Shown piece after piece: positions 1-5,400 of a stretch of 9,324 bases of DNA; position 1 is the stretch's first letter, and each line of letters opens with the position of its first letter. The position numbers and the translations under genes were made by a program. The stretch is from positions 1 to 9,324 of the forward strand of contig JAFDWA010000043.1 of the NCBI GenBank assembly GCA_018268735.1. Reading direction: 5' to 3'. The stretch is from Actinomycetota bacterium (GTDB lineage Bacteria > Actinomycetota > Acidimicrobiia > Acidimicrobiales > Microtrichaceae). The notes beneath the pieces are model-generated. The model was not told the origin of the DNA, did not search any database, and was given only the letters and a program-made list of their open reading frames with translations.

Positions 1-1
1 C

Positions 2-430
2 CGCCACCTCGAGCGCGGCCTGCAGGAGCGATCCGGGCTGTCCCGACAGGACTTCGCGGTGCTCGTGGCTCTTGCGGAGTCCTCCGAGGAGGTCGTCTGC
101 CCGTTCGACATCTGCCAGGCGCTGGGACGGGAGCAGAGCCGGCTGTCGCACCAGCTGTCACGGATGCAACGACGGGGGCTCATCGCTCGACATCCCTGCT
201 CCGAGGACGGCCGCGGCGCTGCAGTGACCCCCGCAAGCGGCCCTCGCCACCGGGACACGTCCTTCCCACCGGGACACGTCCTTCCGAGAGGGACACGTCA
301 TTGCGGCCGGGAAGCATCCCTGCCACGAAGGGGGCGAGATCGCAGGACACCCTGCCGCAGCAGGACACCCTGCCGCAGCAGGGGGCCTGGCTGGTGGGTG
401 TGGCTGGCTGGTGGGCGTACACGGACTTGA
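2..430 (+). CDS. MarR-family winged-helix regulator, 5' partial, with aberrant C-terminus
   Basis: The frame is open from the window edge, so the true start lies outside. Residues about 15-75 read as a MarR-type winged helix: a helix with DFAVLVALAES, then GREQSRLSHQLSRMQRRGLI as recognition helix, then a wing ending SEDGRGAAVTP. MarR proteins are dimeric DNA-binding repressors that usually control nearby efflux or stress genes; the target is not visible. After the wing the family normally has two more helices for dimerisation. Here the sequence changes at about base 240 into Arg/Pro-rich residues encoded by a tandem repeat array, and the stop lies inside the convergent tRNA-Val gene. The last 60 or so residues are therefore probably not ancestral protein, and the gene may be 3'-truncated or decayed. 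The MarR call rests on the N-terminal 75 residues only. Confidence 0.6.
   Translation, partial: RHLERGLQERSGLSRQDFAVLVALAESSEEVVCPFDICQALGREQSRLSHQLSRMQRRGLIARHPCSEDGRGAAVTPASGPRHRDTSFPPGHVLPRGTRHCGREASLPRRGRDRRTPCRSRTPCRSRGPGWWVWLAGGRTRT
248..378. repeat. 18-19 bp tandem repeat array beside tRNA-Val
   Basis: Seven units in consistent register. Units 248-266 and 267-285 are identical (CACCGGGACACGTCCTTCC). Unit 286-304 shares the core GGGACACGTC. Unit 305-323 is diverged but keeps CCGGGA and TCC; unit 324-342 is weak. Units 343-360 and 361-378 are a perfect 18-bp pair (CAGGACACCCTGCCGCAG). The core GGACACGTCC is nearly self-complementary. The array lies between the convergent marR fragment and tRNA-Val and fills this stretch. 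There are no spacers, so it is not CRISPR. The identical adjacent copies suggest recent slippage or unequal exchange. Confidence 0.85.
387..415. repeat. 12-bp direct duplication of the tRNA-Val 3' end
   Basis: CTGGCTGGTGGG occurs at 387-398 and again at 404-415. The second copy covers the last three acceptor bases, the discriminator, the CCA and four flanking bases of the tRNA-Val gene. The offset is 17 bp, close to the period of the neighbouring array, so it may be a product of the same slippage. Confidence 0.7.
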
Positions 431-485
431 ACCGTGGACCTCTTCCGTGTCGAGGAAGCGCTCTGGCCAACTGAGCTATACGCCC
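409..485 (-). tRNA. tRNA-Val(GAC), CCA encoded
   Basis: On the minus strand a complete cloverleaf folds: acceptor GGGCGTA/TACGCCC, D-stem GCTC/GAGC, anticodon stem CTTCC/GGAAG, and T-arm CACGG-TTCAAGT-CCGTG. The discriminator is A and the CCA is genomic. The seven-base anticodon loop reads TCGACAC, placing GAC at 34-36, which decodes GUC and GUU valine codons. In this register position 33 is C rather than the nearly universal U, and position 38 is C; actinobacterial Val(GAC) genes normally read CTGACAC or TTGACAC here. All stems are intact, so it looks like a functional gene with an odd loop. A TACATT box lies just upstream. Confidence 0.9.
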
Positions 486-496
486 GCGAGGGCGAC

Positions 497-502
497 AATG
501 TA
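497..502 (-). promoter_or_regulatory. Candidate -10 box for tRNA-Val
   Basis: On the minus strand TACATT, preceded by TGC, lies 11 bp before the tRNA-Val 5' end. The tRNA-Gly upstream region has a similar TGCTACCAT. I see no convincing -35 hexamer. The rest of 486-541 shows no other signal. Confidence 0.35.
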
Positions 503-541
503 GCAGCCCGACGGGGCCGGCCCTCACGCCCGCACGCACCG

Positions 542-1120
542 TCAGCCGACGCCGACTCGATCTTCCTGATCGGGCGCCAGCGCGCCCACCGCCACCACGA
601 CCATGAGGCCGACGACGAACAGCATCCAGAGGCCCGCACCCGGGCCGCTGCGGACGTTGCGCAACCCGAGTCCCCACTCGAGGACGCTGAACACCATGAG
701 CGCGATGCCGGTCGACGTCGCGAGCAGCCGTCCGGATCGCAGGTGCTCCGACGCGACCAGCACGCCGGCCACGGCGAGCAGGACGCCGCCGAGGACGGCC
801 ACCCAGCCCCGACCGAGCGAGCCGTCGAACTGATGCCAGCCGGTTTCGGAGCCGCTGGCGAAGGCCCCGACGTCACGCCACCCCATGAGGCTGCTCGCGC
901 CGGCAGCCAACGCAGCAAGGAGCAGGATCGCAGTGAGCACGAGATCCCGTCGCGACGACTCCTCGACGATCGCAGCCGGCTGCGGTGCCACACCGCCGAG
1001 AGGTGCACCGCTGTGCCAGGCGGCGGCCTCAGCGTTGCCGGACTGCAGCGGCACCGACGGCGTCGCGGGACCAGGGACGCCGTCGACGAGGCCGTTGTTC
1101 GGTGGGTCGGTCACCGGCAC
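542..1120 (-). CDS. Four-helix membrane protein of unknown function
   Basis: 192 residues from a GTG start; a second in-frame GTG two codons later is equally possible and neither has a clear ribosome-binding site. Residues 1-58 are hydrophilic and Pro/Gly/Ala-rich, probably a disordered cytoplasmic tail ending SSRRD. Four hydrophobic segments follow at about 60-79, 105-123, 132-151 and 162-181, then a short acidic tail. The loop between helices 1 and 2 contains WRDVGAF and TGWHQFDG, perhaps the most characteristic part. I recognise no catalytic motif and no named family. It begins 85 bp after the recQ-like gene on the same strand and may be cotranscribed with it, but no functional link is evident. 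Confidence 0.75.
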   Translation of the reverse strand: MPVTDPPNNGLVDGVPGPATPSVPLQSGNAEAAAWHSGAPLGGVAPQPAAIVEESSRRDLVLTAILLLAALAAGASSLMGWRDVGAFASGSETGWHQFDGSLGRGWVAVLGGVLLAVAGVLVASEHLRSGRLLATSTGIALMVFSVLEWGLGLRNVRSGPGAGLWMLFVVGLMVVVAVGALAPDQEDRVGVG

Positions 1121-1205
1121 AGCTTGCCATGCAGCTCGGCCGACTCCGCTCGCGACCCGACACCGTCCTCAGGCTCCCCACCTCCGGATCGGTCCGACTC
1201 GGCCC

Positions 1206-3305
1206 TCATGGGCGTCGCCACAGTGCGAACGGCAGGACCAGGCCGGAACCGGCGCCACGGAGACCCTCGGCGACCACGGTCATCGTCCAGCCGGAGCGGA
1301 CCACGTCGTCGACCAGCAGCCCCGGCCCGAGCGGCAGACCAGTCGTGTAGGAGAACGCGTCGATCACGTTCGCGGCCTGCGTGAGCGAGTTCTCCATCGC
1401 CTTCTGCGGTGGGGCATCCGGGCGGATGCGTTGCACCGCCTCCACGAGCTCGAGCCGACCGACCTCCGCGAGCCGGCGGGCCAGTCCGCTCACGAGCAGC
1501 GGTCGGGTGCGACTCGGGATCCACGTCACCCACGTGGGACGCCTCCCCCAGTCCCACGCCTTGAGCGCGGCAGCGACGCCCCGCAGCAACGCGTCATCGG
1601 GTTCGGCATCCGCTCCGGCGAAGATCGGCCCGAGGACCTCCGCCCAGCCCGGATCCGTGCCGTGCGCGAGCGCCCGGCCCTCCTCGGCCCGGAGCTCCGC
1701 GGGGATGCGTCCGCGCCGGCCGTCGAGGTGCTGCGGCCACTGCTTGCGGGCCTCGACTCGGACGACCGCGCTGCGGAGGTGCTGCGCTGCGGCGGCCTCG
1801 AGATCCGGATCCACGTGGTCCTCGACGGGCCGACCGGTGCAGTTGTCGCACCGACCGCAGTCCCCGGCACCCGGGTCGTCCAGCGCCTCCCGGAGGAGAC
1901 GCAGGCGGCACCCCGTCGATGCGAGGTAGTCACGCATCGAACGCTGCTCGGCTCGACGCATCTCGGCGAGGTCAGCATGGCGCACCTCGTCGTAGCTCCA
2001 CTCCCGACCCGTGCGCGACCAGCGCGAGCCGGCTCGCTCCACGGCACCCTCGACGTCGAGGACCTTCAGGAGCAGCTCGAGTCGGCCCCGTCGCAGGTTG
2101 ACCGCCCCTTCCAGGTCCGATAGCGAGCACGGACCGCTGCGTTCGAGCACCGACAGCACCTCCTCGACCGTGCGTCGTGGCGGCACCGCCGCAGCGTCGA
2201 AGTAAGCCCAGACATCGGCATCGGTCGGCGTCGGCACCAGGACGACCTCGGCGTCGGTGCCGCCACGGCCGGCTCTGCCGACCTGCTGGTAGTAGCTCAC
2301 CGGTGAGGAAGGCGACCCGATGTGGACGACGAACGCCAGCGCGGCGTTGTCGTAGCCCATGCCGAGCGCCGAGGTCGCGACGACGCATCGGATGTTGCCG
2401 CGGTCCAACTCGGCTTCGATCGCCGCCCGCCCCTCGGCATCGGTGGCGCCCGTGTAGGCGGCCGTGGTGATGCCGCAGCCGGCCAGGAAGCTCGCCGTGC
2501 GCTCCACCTCGGCCACCGTGAGGCAGTACACGATCCCCGGACCGGGCCGCTCCCGCACCCATCCGGCGAGCCACGCGAGGCGACGTGCGCCGCTCGACTG
2601 CGACACGACACCGAGTCGCAGCGACGGGCGGTCGAGGGACCCGCGGAAGGTGAGCGTCCCGGATCCGATCTGCTCGGCCACATCACGCTCGACCCTGGCG
2701 TTGGCCGTCGCGGTCGCGGCCAGGACCGGGACGCCGTCGGGCAGCTGCGACAGCACATCGGCGATCCGCCGGTAGTCCGGCCGGAAGTCGTGGCCCCAGT
2801 CCGAGATGCAGTGGGCCTCGTCCACCACGACCAGGCCCACGGCCGAGGTGAGAGGAGCGAGCACCTCTGCACGGAAGCGCGGGTGGTTCAGCCGCTCGGG
2901 GGAGATGAGCAGCACGTCCACCTCGTCGTCGCGGATCCGCGACTCGATCGCCGCCCACTCGGCGTCGTTCGCCGAGTTGATCGTCTCGGCGCGGATGCCG
3001 GCGCGCCTCGCAGCAGCGACCTGGTTGCGCATGAGCGCGAGCAGCGGTGACACCACGAGCGTCGGACCAGCACCTTGCTCCCTCAGGAGCGACGTCGCGA
3101 TCCAGTACACCGCCGACTTCCCCCAACCGGTCGCCTGGACGAGCAGCACCCGCTCGCGGCCGTCGACCAGGGCGAGGATCGCCGCCTCCTGGTCCGGACG
3201 GAGGCGTGCATCCGGACCTGCCAGCGCTGCGAGCGTCGAGACGGCGCTCGCCGGCAGGACGGCGCTCGACGGGTGCTGGAGGACGTCAGGATCGGTCACG
3301 GTCAC
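1206..3305 (-). CDS. RecQ-family DNA helicase fused to a phosphoribosyltransferase-like domain
   Basis: 699 residues from the GTG at 3305. Superfamily 2 motifs in order: Gln motif region LRPDQEAAI (about 34-42), Walker A ATGWGKS (58-64), DEAH (162-165), ATATA (197-201) and motif VI QQVGRAGRGG (340-349). A RecQ zinc-binding Cys set follows (466, 483, 486, 489), then a winged-helix-like stretch with IPAELRAEEGRAL. No HRDC domain is visible. Residues about 585-699 instead resemble ComF-type phosphoribosyltransferases, with the PRPP-loop-like LLVDDVVRSGWT at 663-674. RecQ enzymes unwind DNA 3' to 5' in recombination and repair; the role of the extra domain is unknown, though similar fusions occur in actinobacteria. 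The open frame extends to 3452, but that would cross tRNA-Cys. GTG 3305 or 3299 is chosen because it just precedes the conserved region; no strong ribosome-binding site is seen. Confidence 0.9.
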   Translation of the reverse strand: MTVTDPDVLQHPSSAVLPASAVSTLAALAGPDARLRPDQEAAILALVDGRERVLLVQATGWGKSAVYWIATSLLREQGAGPTLVVSPLLALMRNQVAAARRAGIRAETINSANDAEWAAIESRIRDDEVDVLLISPERLNHPRFRAEVLAPLTSAVGLVVVDEAHCISDWGHDFRPDYRRIADVLSQLPDGVPVLAATATANARVERDVAEQIGSGTLTFRGSLDRPSLRLGVVSQSSGARRLAWLAGWVRERPGPGIVYCLTVAEVERTASFLAGCGITTAAYTGATDAEGRAAIEAELDRGNIRCVVATSALGMGYDNAALAFVVHIGSPSSPVSYYQQVGRAGRGGTDAEVVLVPTPTDADVWAYFDAAAVPPRRTVEEVLSVLERSGPCSLSDLEGAVNLRRGRLELLLKVLDVEGAVERAGSRWSRTGREWSYDEVRHADLAEMRRAEQRSMRDYLASTGCRLRLLREALDDPGAGDCGRCDNCTGRPVEDHVDPDLEAAAAQHLRSAVVRVEARKQWPQHLDGRRGRIPAELRAEEGRALAHGTDPGWAEVLGPIFAGADAEPDDALLRGVAAALKAWDWGRRPTWVTWIPSRTRPLLVSGLARRLAEVGRLELVEAVQRIRPDAPPQKAMENSLTQAANVIDAFSYTTGLPLGPGLLVDDVVRSGWTMTVVAEGLRGAGSGLVLPFALWRRP

Positions 3306-3421
3306 GGTTGCAAGGATCGCGGAGCCCTGTGACAGCCGGGATCCCTCGACGTGGGAGCGCCCCGGTTCCGGGTCGCCGTCCGGTGGCGGAACGGGCAGGA
3401 CCACCACCGGACGGCATGCGG

Positions 3422-3492
3422 AGGCGACGACGGGAATCGAACCCGTGTACAAGGCTTTGCAGGCCTCTGCCTCACCACTCGGCCACGTCGCC
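3422..3492 (-). tRNA. tRNA-Cys(GCA)
   Basis: Minus-strand cloverleaf: acceptor GGCGACG/CGTCGCC, three-pair D-stem GCC/GGC, anticodon stem GAGGC/GCCTT with loop CTGCAAA (anticodon GCA, U33 present), and T-arm ACGGG-TTCGATT-CCCGT. The discriminator is U, the Cys identity base. The following bases are CCG, so the terminal CCA is not encoded and must be added, unlike the other two tRNAs here. It lies downstream of tRNA-Gly on the same strand with the 19-bp array between them. Confidence 0.95.
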
Positions 3493-3496
3493 CGGA

Positions 3497-3515
3497 GCGC
3501 ACCAGCGTAGTGCGC
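3497..3515. other. Perfect 6-bp hairpin upstream of tRNA-Cys
   Basis: GCGCAC and GTGCGC flank a 7-nt loop, starting 5 bp from the tRNA-Cys 5' end. On the minus strand the loop contains TACGCT, a possible -10 box for an independent tRNA-Cys promoter. It could equally be a processing structure if the tRNAs are cotranscribed. Confidence 0.4.
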
Positions 3516-3527
3516 CGGGTGACCGTC

Positions 3528-3622
3528 CCGGAACGACCGTGCCGGTCTGGAACGACGGTGCGGGTCCGGAAGGACCGTGCCGGTCTGGAAGGACCGTCCA
3601 GGTCTGGAAGGACCGTGGGGCT
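3528..3622. repeat. 19-bp tandem repeat array between tRNA-Gly and tRNA-Cys
   Basis: Five contiguous 19-bp units start at 3528, 3547, 3566, 3585 and 3604, with consensus CYGGAASGACSGTGCCGGT. The first ten or so bases are nearly invariant and the last six vary. A shortened unit may precede (3515-3527) and a degenerate one may follow from 3623. Within full units GACCG and CGGTC can pair around a 3-nt loop. On the same strand this unit resembles the complement of the 248-285 units (GGAAGGACGTGTCCCGGTG). There are no spacers and no credible ORF. It accounts for most of the inter-tRNA gap. Confidence 0.9.
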
Positions 3623-3652
3623 CCGGACGCCCCGCAGGTGCGGGGATCCGAG
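3621..3652 (-). terminator. Strong hairpin just downstream of tRNA-Gly
   Basis: Inner stem CCCCGC/GCGGGG with a 4-nt loop, extended by an outer stem (CTCCGGA against TCCGAG, one bulge). It begins 3 bp after the tRNA-Gly CCA. No T-tract follows, so Rho-independent termination is uncertain; it may instead be a processing signal. It abuts or overlaps the end of the tandem array. Confidence 0.4.
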
Positions 3653-3654
3653 AA

Positions 3655-3730
3655 TGGAGCGGACGACCGGCCTCGAACCGGCGACCTCAACCTTGGCAAG
3701 GTTGCGCTCTACCAACTGAGCTACGTCCGC
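3655..3730 (-). tRNA. tRNA-Gly(GCC), CCA encoded
   Basis: Minus-strand cloverleaf: acceptor GCGGACG/CGTCCGC, D-stem GCTC/GAGC, anticodon stem CAACC/GGTTG with loop TTGCCAA (anticodon GCC, U33 present), and T-arm GCCGG-TTCGAGG-CCGGT. Discriminator U, genomic CCA. It decodes GGC and GGU. It is the first tRNA of the Gly-Cys pair and has the clearest promoter of the three. Confidence 0.95.
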
Positions 3731-3741
3731 GAGGACCGCTG

Positions 3742-3769
3742 ATGGTAGCAGAGGCGACCGGACCGACAA
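3742..3769 (-). promoter_or_regulatory. Candidate promoter of tRNA-Gly
   Basis: On the minus strand TTGTCG (3769-3764) and TACCAT (3747-3742) are separated by 16 bp, a housekeeping sigma-70-like arrangement, with the -10 box preceded by TGC. The -10 box ends 11 bp before the mature tRNA 5' end. The rest of 3731-3830 contains no gene. Confidence 0.5.
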
Positions 3770-3830
3770 GTTGGCGCCGGGTGCCAGCAGGCCCCGCCCC
3801 CGTCGGCGATCACCGAGGAGGGCCGTCCGG

Positions 3831-4493
3831 TCAGGCTCCGCTGATGCGCGTGGCGAGCTCGACGGCGAGCACCACGTCGGTGATCCCGTCGACGGTGGAG
3901 AGCCGTGTCGGATCCGAGAAGGTGAGCAGTGCGACATGTCGGTCGTGGCAACCGCGGACGACCAGCTCGGGGCCGAGGTCGAAGGAGTCGACGATCGGCT
4001 CCCAACGTCGGGCGTTCACGATGAGGACGCGGTGCTCGGTCAGGACGATCGCCGCGGGGTGGCCGAGCATCTGACCGGCGACGACCACCTCGACGACCTC
4101 GTGCGCGCCGAGCAGCGCACCGGCCACGCAGATCGCCGTCGCCGCCTGCTCCGAGTCGCTCGGCAGCATCCGGGCGACCGACGCGGCGAGGCCGTGCGCG
4201 TCGTCGCGGACCTCGGACATCGCCGGCGGTGGGTGCACTGTGGAAGTGCGGTGCTCCCATGGCTCGTCCGGCGGAGCCGGCGGCGCACCGCTGAGATCGA
4301 CGTCGAGGATCTCGGGAGCAGGCAGGACCTCGGGCGCAGGCAGGACCTCGGGCGCAGGCGGGGGCAGATCGGCGAACAGGTCGCTGTCGGCATCGCGGAG
4401 ACGAGCGCCGCAGTTGCCGCAGAGCTCCGCATCGACAGGGATCTGATGGCGGCAGTACGGGCACGGCCAGCCCCACGTCGCATCGGCACCCAT
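3831..4493 (-). CDS. Zinc-ribbon protein with Pro-rich linker and possible PH-like domain
   Basis: 220 residues from ATG. The N-terminus has a four-Cys zinc ribbon: CPYC at 11-14 and CGNC at 25-28. Residues 40-90 are a Pro-rich, probably disordered linker containing PAPEVL twice and PAPEIL once in a row. Residues about 100-218 look globular, alternating beta-like segments such as VVEVVVAGQ, AAIVLTEHRVLIVNARRWEP and HVALLTFSD, ending in a helix (DVVLAVELATRI). This pattern resembles bacterial PH-like domains, a fold-level guess only. There is no signal peptide or membrane segment, so it is probably cytoplasmic. It starts 9 bp after the stop of the upstream membrane-protein gene, implying one operon and perhaps recruitment to that protein's cytoplasmic tail. 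Function unknown. Confidence 0.8.
   Translation of the reverse strand: MGADATWGWPCPYCRHQIPVDAELCGNCGARLRDADSDLFADLPPPAPEVLPAPEVLPAPEILDVDLSGAPPAPPDEPWEHRTSTVHPPPAMSEVRDDAHGLAASVARMLPSDSEQAATAICVAGALLGAHEVVEVVVAGQMLGHPAAIVLTEHRVLIVNARRWEPIVDSFDLGPELVVRGCHDRHVALLTFSDPTRLSTVDGITDVVLAVELATRISGA
4321..4356 (-). repeat. Perfect 18-bp tandem duplication inside the zinc-ribbon gene
   Basis: GGCAGGACCTCGGGCGCA occurs twice back to back, with a diverged third copy upstream on the plus strand. The length keeps frame and encodes the PAPEVL linker repeats, so it is coding and probably variable in copy number between strains. Confidence 0.85.
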
Positions 4494-4502
4494 GGATCCA
4501 GG

Positions 4503-5288
4503 CTACGGGATCGTCGTCGACTCGCTACCCGGCTCGAGCGGCCCGTGATCGTCGTCGGGGAGCTCGGGGGGCGGTGCGACGTGCAACGGATCGTCGGCCG
4601 AGGCTGCGCCGAGCGTCGCAGGCGCAGCCACCCTCGCCCCGACCGCCGGTCCCGTGGCCGGCGCCCTCTCGTGCCCGGCGACCGAGCGGGCGTCGGCGGG
4701 GACGTGCCCGGCCCCTCCGAGGTCATCCGGGCCTCGGCCGGGCCGGGTCCGGATCCAGAAGACGACGGTGACAGCGCTGATCAGCGCCGCGAGCCCGAGC
4801 AGCCCCACCACAGAGCGGTTGAGCCGTGTCGTCGCGCTGTCGCTGGCGGTCGCACGTTGCCCGAGCACCGGCACCGTCGTGCCCGGACGGGCGACGGTCG
4901 TCGGCGCCGCTGTCGTCGCGGCCTCGGTCGTGGGCGCCGTCGTCGGGGTCTCCGTCGTCGGGGTCTCCGTCGTCGGGGCTGCGGTCGATCTCTCGGTGGT
5001 CGACCGCGTCGAGCGGCCAGGCACCACAGTTGCGCGCTGCGGCAGGGTCGTCGTGGCGCGAGCACCGAGTCCGTCCGAAGGTCCAGGTGACGCCGTCGCT
5101 CCCGCAGCGGCAGCGACCGCCGCCGACAGCACGACGACCAGCGTCACCACGAACACCCCCCGGAGCAGGCGCTCGGCACACCTGCTCCGAGCAGGAAGGG
5201 TCGACGACGGTCGAGCGGGTCCCGTCGATTCGCCGCGTCCAGCGGTGCAGCTCGGCCGCTCCGAGGAGCCCTGTGGTCGTCGCGACAT
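4503..5288 (-). CDS. Membrane protein with Thr-rich extracellular stalk and cytoplasmic tail
   Basis: 261 residues from ATG 5288, chosen because AGGG lies 8 nt upstream; a GTG at 5309 would add seven residues. A basic N-terminus (residues 1-42) precedes a hydrophobic segment at 43-63 ending in an Ala run, either an uncleaved signal anchor or a signal peptide. Residues about 78-140 are Thr/Pro/Ala-rich with PTTETPTTETPTTAPTTE repeats, typical of exposed, possibly glycosylated stalks. A second membrane helix at about 160-179 is followed by RTRPGR and an 80-residue Pro/Ala/acidic tail, probably cytoplasmic. No enzymatic domain is visible. It is the first gene of a two-gene operon with the zinc-ribbon protein 9 bp downstream. 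Unknown function; envelope scaffold or sensor roles are speculation. Confidence 0.75.
   Translation of the reverse strand: MSRRPQGSSERPSCTAGRGESTGPARPSSTLPARSRCAERLLRGVFVVTLVVVLSAAVAAAAGATASPGPSDGLGARATTTLPQRATVVPGRSTRSTTERSTAAPTTETPTTETPTTAPTTEAATTAAPTTVARPGTTVPVLGQRATASDSATTRLNRSVVGLLGLAALISAVTVVFWIRTRPGRGPDDLGGAGHVPADARSVAGHERAPATGPAVGARVAAPATLGAASADDPLHVAPPPELPDDDHGPLEPGSESTTIP
4937..4981 (-). repeat. 15-bp tandem repeat coding for the Thr-rich stalk
   Basis: CCGTCGTCGGGGTCT is repeated at 4937-4951 and 4952-4966, with a 13/15 copy at 4967-4981. In frame it encodes the repeated PTTET pentapeptide, so stalk length could change by slippage without frameshift. Confidence 0.85.
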
Positions 5289-5308
5289 CGCGCGCACCCT
5301 ACCGGCCA

Positions 5309-5322
5309 CGGTGCGCGCACCG
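5309..5322. promoter_or_regulatory. 14-bp perfect palindrome upstream of the stalk-protein operon
   Basis: CGGTGCGCGCACCG is fully self-complementary and ends 20 bp before the chosen ATG. Part of it recurs as CGCGCACC at 5291-5298. The position suits a repressor operator, but no regulator can be assigned. The rest of the 5289-5384 gap shows no gene. Confidence 0.35.
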
Positions 5323-5375
5323 ATGCCACCGACACCACCGGTCGTGACCTCCCAACGGCAACGAGGCTCCCGACG

Positions 5376-5400
5376 GATCGATCCTCATCGAGCATCGATC
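5376..5400 (-). other. Inverted repeat at the 3' end of the PLP-enzyme gene
   Basis: GATCGAT and ATCGATC pair around an 11-nt loop that includes the stop codon. There is no T-tract and the stem is AT/GC mixed, so a terminator role for the met operon is only possible. GGATCGATCC at 5375-5384 is also a perfect 10-bp palindrome. Confidence 0.25.

Noticed and set aside
3306..3452. Upstream extension of the RecQ frame to an ATG at 3452
   Set aside because: It would translate through part of tRNA-Cys, and the added 49 residues resemble no RecQ N-terminus.
248..3622. CRISPR arrays at the two tandem-repeat loci
   Set aside because: The units are 18-19 bp, directly adjacent with no unique spacers, and no cas gene is present.
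4321..4981. Tandem repeats at 4321-4356 and 4937-4981 as members of the tRNA-associated repeat family
   Set aside because: They have 18- and 15-bp periods that keep frame, encode PAPEVL and PTTET repeats, and share no core with the 19-bp units.
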